Below are positions 4,410 through 6,262 of a DNA stretch of 6,262 bases, piece after piece (positions within the stretch are counted from its first letter, which is position 1; each line of letters opens with the position of its first letter). Both the position numbers and the translations under genes were made by a program. The notes below the pieces were generated by a model. The model had not been told where the DNA came from. It was given only the letters and a program-made list of their open reading frames with translations, and ran no database searches. Origin of the DNA: Sphingobacterium sp. UBA6711 (lineage in GTDB: Bacteria; Bacteroidota; Bacteroidia; Sphingobacteriales; Sphingobacteriaceae); contig DKIT01000006.1 in the NCBI GenBank assembly GCA_002454415.1, positions 1 through 6,262 of the forward strand, written 5' to 3'.

Positions 4410-4808
4410 ATGACTACAGATCCAATTGCGGATTACCTTACACGAGTAAGGAATGCCATCAAGGCCAACCACAGGGTTGTTGAAATTCCTGCATCGAACC
4501 TAAAAAAAGAAATCACTAAAGTTCTTTTTGATAAAGGTTACATTGCTAATTATAAATTCGATGAGAATGGCGTACAGGGTACGATCAAAATCGCATTGAA
4601 ATATAATCCAATTAGCAAAATTCCGGCTATTCGTACGTTGACACGTGTGAGTAAACCTGGTTTAAGAAAGTATGCAAGCGTTGATACTATGCCTCGTGTT
4701 TTGAATGGTTTAGGTATTGCTATCTTGTCAACATCTAAAGGTGTAATGACAGATAAAGAAGCTAGACTTCAAAATGTTGGTGGTGAAGTTTTATGTTACG
4801 TTTATTAA
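4410..4808 (+). CDS. rpsH: 30S ribosomal protein S8 (uS8)
   Basis: S8 is a primary 16S rRNA binder of the central domain (helix 21), and in E. coli it also represses the spc operon. The 132 residues match the usual 130. The N-terminal domain begins MTTDPIADYLTRVRNA and continues through IPASNLKKEITKVL. The C-terminal RNA-binding domain has SKPGLRKYASVDTMPRVLNG, then GLGIAILSTSKGVMTDKEAR, and ends GGEVLCYVY, all close to the family consensus. ATG 4410 is preceded by TATATA with no Shine-Dalgarno; the GGGAGGG at 4375-4381 is too far upstream and lies inside the predicted stem. It is the first gene after the 139-base regulatory gap. Confidence 0.98.
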   Translation: MTTDPIADYLTRVRNAIKANHRVVEIPASNLKKEITKVLFDKGYIANYKFDENGVQGTIKIALKYNPISKIPAIRTLTRVSKPGLRKYASVDTMPRVLNGLGIAILSTSKGVMTDKEARLQNVGGEVLCYVY

Positions 4809-4829
4809 TCTAGGTAAAAGCACAAAGAA

Positions 4830-5384
4830 ATGTCAAGAATTGGAAAAGCGCCTATCGCTATCCCTGCTGGGGTAACTGTTACTATTTCGGACAAAAACTT
4901 AGTTTCAGTAAAAGGTCCTAAAGGCGAATTAACACAACAGGTTGACCGTGACATCACTATTGCTCAAGAAGAAGGCAATATTGTTGTAACACGTCCAACT
5001 GATCAAAAGAAACACAAAGCATTACACGGTCTATACCGTTCCCTGTTGAACAACATGGTTCAAGGTGTGACTGAAGGTTACAAAACTACGCAAGAGTTAG
5101 TCGGTGTAGGTTACCGTGCTTCAAGTAATGGTAACGTATTGGAGTTAACTTTAGGTTTCTCTCACCAGATTGTTTTTGTATTGCCAAATGAGGTTAAAGT
5201 ATCAACTACTGCTGACAAAGGTAAAAACCCTACAATCACTTTAGAATGTGCTGACAAACAATTGATCGGTCAGATAGCGGCTAAAATCCGTGGCTTCCGT
5301 AAACCAGAACCTTACAAAGGAAAAGGTATCAAGTTTGAAGGCGAAGTATTGAGAAGAAAAGCAGGTAAATCAGCTAAAAAATAA
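4830..5384 (+). CDS. rplF: 50S ribosomal protein L6 (uL6)
   Basis: L6 binds 23S rRNA near the sarcin-ricin loop and the factor-binding site. The 184 residues compare with 177 in E. coli. Two L6 repeats are visible: the N-terminal domain from MSRIGKAPIAIPAGVTV to about residue 80 (SVKGPKGELTQ, HKALHGLYRSLLNNMVQGV), then the C-terminal domain with LVGVGYRASSNGNVLELTLG, a FSHQI segment, and the hallmark RGFRKPEPYKGKGIKFEGE before a basic tail. The start lies 21 bases after rpsH, preceded by CAAAGAA and no Shine-Dalgarno. The gene is normal in every visible respect. Confidence 0.98.
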   Translation: MSRIGKAPIAIPAGVTVTISDKNLVSVKGPKGELTQQVDRDITIAQEEGNIVVTRPTDQKKHKALHGLYRSLLNNMVQGVTEGYKTTQELVGVGYRASSNGNVLELTLGFSHQIVFVLPNEVKVSTTADKGKNPTITLECADKQLIGQIAAKIRGFRKPEPYKGKGIKFEGEVLRRKAGKSAKK

Positions 5385-5389
5385 TAATC

Positions 5390-5743
5390 ATGGCAGGACA
5401 AAAAGCATCTCGTAGAGAGAGAATCAAAAAAGGAATCAGAAAAAACCTTGCTGGAACGTCTGAACGTCCACGTTTATCGGTTTTTAGAAGTAACAAAGGT
5501 ATCTATGCGCAAATCATTGATGACAATGCAGGTAAAACATTAGTTGCTGCATCTAGCTTGTCAAAAGATTTTGTTGCATCTGGTAACAAAGTTGATCAGT
5601 CTAAAGCTGTAGGTAAATTGGTTGCTGAAAAAGCAGTAGCAGCAGGTATTAATAAAGTAGTTTTTGACCGTAATGGGTACTTATACCATGGCCGTATCAA
5701 ATCTTTGGCTGAAGGTGCTCGCGAAGGCGGTTTAGACTTTTAA
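5390..5743 (+). CDS. rplR: 50S ribosomal protein L18 (uL18)
   Basis: L18 binds 5S rRNA and, with L5, anchors it in the central protuberance. The 117 residues equal the E. coli length. The N-terminus is short and basic (MAGQKASRRERIKKGIRKNL), followed by GTSERPRLSVFRSNKGIYAQ at about 22-41. The later consensus includes the IIDDNAGKTLVAASS segment, VGKLVAEKAVAAGINKVVFD, RNGYLYHGRIKSLAEGAREG and the terminal GLDF. The start follows rplF by 5 bases and has A at -3. The rpsE start follows after 12 bases. Confidence 0.98.
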   Translation: MAGQKASRRERIKKGIRKNLAGTSERPRLSVFRSNKGIYAQIIDDNAGKTLVAASSLSKDFVASGNKVDQSKAVGKLVAEKAVAAGINKVVFDRNGYLYHGRIKSLAEGAREGGLDF

Positions 5744-5755
5744 TCATAGAAAGAA

Positions 5756-6262
5756 ATGGCATTAAGCAATATAAAAAGAGTAAAATCAAGCGAGATTGAA
5801 TTGAAAGATCGCTTAGTAAGTATCCAACGTGTAGCGAAAGTTACTAAAGGTGGTCGTACTTTCAGCTTCTCTGCAATTGTTGTAGTAGGTGATGAAAACG
5901 GCATCGTTGGTTACGGGTTAGGTAAAGCTAAAGAGGTAACTGAAGCGATTACTAAGGGTATCGATGACGCAAAGAAAAATTTAGTAAAAGTTCCTATTAT
6001 CAAAGGTACTGTTCCTCACGCACAATATGGTAAATATTCTGGTGGTTCAGTTTTGATTAAACCAGCTGTTGGTGGTACGGGAGTTTTGGCTGGTGGTGCA
6101 ATGCGTGCGGTATTGGAGTCTGCTGGTATCAAAGACGTATTGGCTAAATCATTAGGTTCTTCTAACCCACACAACGTGGTTAAAGCAACTGTAGCAGCTT
6201 TGGCAGATATGCGTGATGCATATACAGTGGCACAACACCGCGGTGTCGATTTGAATAAAGTG
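5756..6262 (+). CDS. rpsE: 30S ribosomal protein S5 (uS5), 3' end beyond the window
   Basis: S5 helps maintain decoding accuracy and lines the mRNA entry channel with S3 and S4. The frame is open from ATG 5756 to the window edge, giving 169 residues. Bacterial S5 is usually 165-175, so only a few residues should be missing. The N-terminal double-stranded RNA-binding domain is visible as LKDRLVSIQRVAKVTKGG, RTFSFSAIVVVGDENGIVG and the YGLGKAKEV turn. The C-terminal domain has GGTGVLAGGAMRAVLESAGI, KDVLAKSLGSSNPHNVVKAT, and HRGVDLNKV at the edge. The start is 12 bases after rplR, preceded by GAAAGAA and no Shine-Dalgarno. In E. coli, rpmD, rplO and secY would follow. Confidence 0.97.
   Translation, partial: MALSNIKRVKSSEIELKDRLVSIQRVAKVTKGGRTFSFSAIVVVGDENGIVGYGLGKAKEVTEAITKGIDDAKKNLVKVPIIKGTVPHAQYGKYSGGSVLIKPAVGGTGVLAGGAMRAVLESAGIKDVLAKSLGSSNPHNVVKATVAALADMRDAYTVAQHRGVDLNKV

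Overview
The window holds one uninterrupted plus-strand block of ribosomal protein genes: the end of the S10 operon fused directly to the start of the spc operon. The order is rplB (3' end only), rpsS, rplV, rpsC, rplP, rpmC, rpsQ, rplN, rplX, rplE, rpsN, rpsH, rplF, rplR, rpsE (cut by the window end). The proteins look like a member of Bacteroidota, most likely Sphingobacteriaceae (Sphingobacterium/Pedobacter type). The reasons are the N-terminally extended L22, the 89-residue zinc-free S14, the AT-rich codon use, the near absence of Shine-Dalgarno sequences, the A/G at -3 of every start, and a TAnnTTTG promoter-like box. The genus is a judgement from memory of these families, not a search result.

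Layout: 1-144 is the L2 tail. From 144 to 2142 come S19, L22, S3 and L16. A 92-base gap (2143-2234) holds a perfect 10-bp hairpin with a possible pseudoknot. From 2235 to 4270 seven genes (L29, S17, L14, L24, L5, S14, after the gap) are packed with gaps of 14 bases or less, or overlaps. A 139-base gap (4271-4409) holds a promoter-like box, a terminator-like hairpin with a T run, and a second long imperfect stem just before rpsH. From 4410 to the end come S8, L6, L18 and S5. No gap reaches 300 bases. The products are all components of the 30S and 50S subunits, co-expressed in the stoichiometry needed for ribosome assembly.

The one real anomaly is in rplV. The expected start (417) opens a normal Bacteroidota-type L22 N-terminal extension, but codon 28 is TAG (498-500). 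The same frame then continues with an intact L22 core to the TAA at 849-851. It is the only TAG in the window that interrupts a coding frame, and all 14 complete gene ends use TAA. An AGGAGG sits just before the TAG, followed at ideal spacing by an ATG that opens a four-codon ORF whose TGA overlaps a TTG in the L22 frame. L22 is normally essential, so this is a sequencing or assembly error, a nonsense codon that is read through, or an L22 gene split into a short leader ORF and a re-initiated core.
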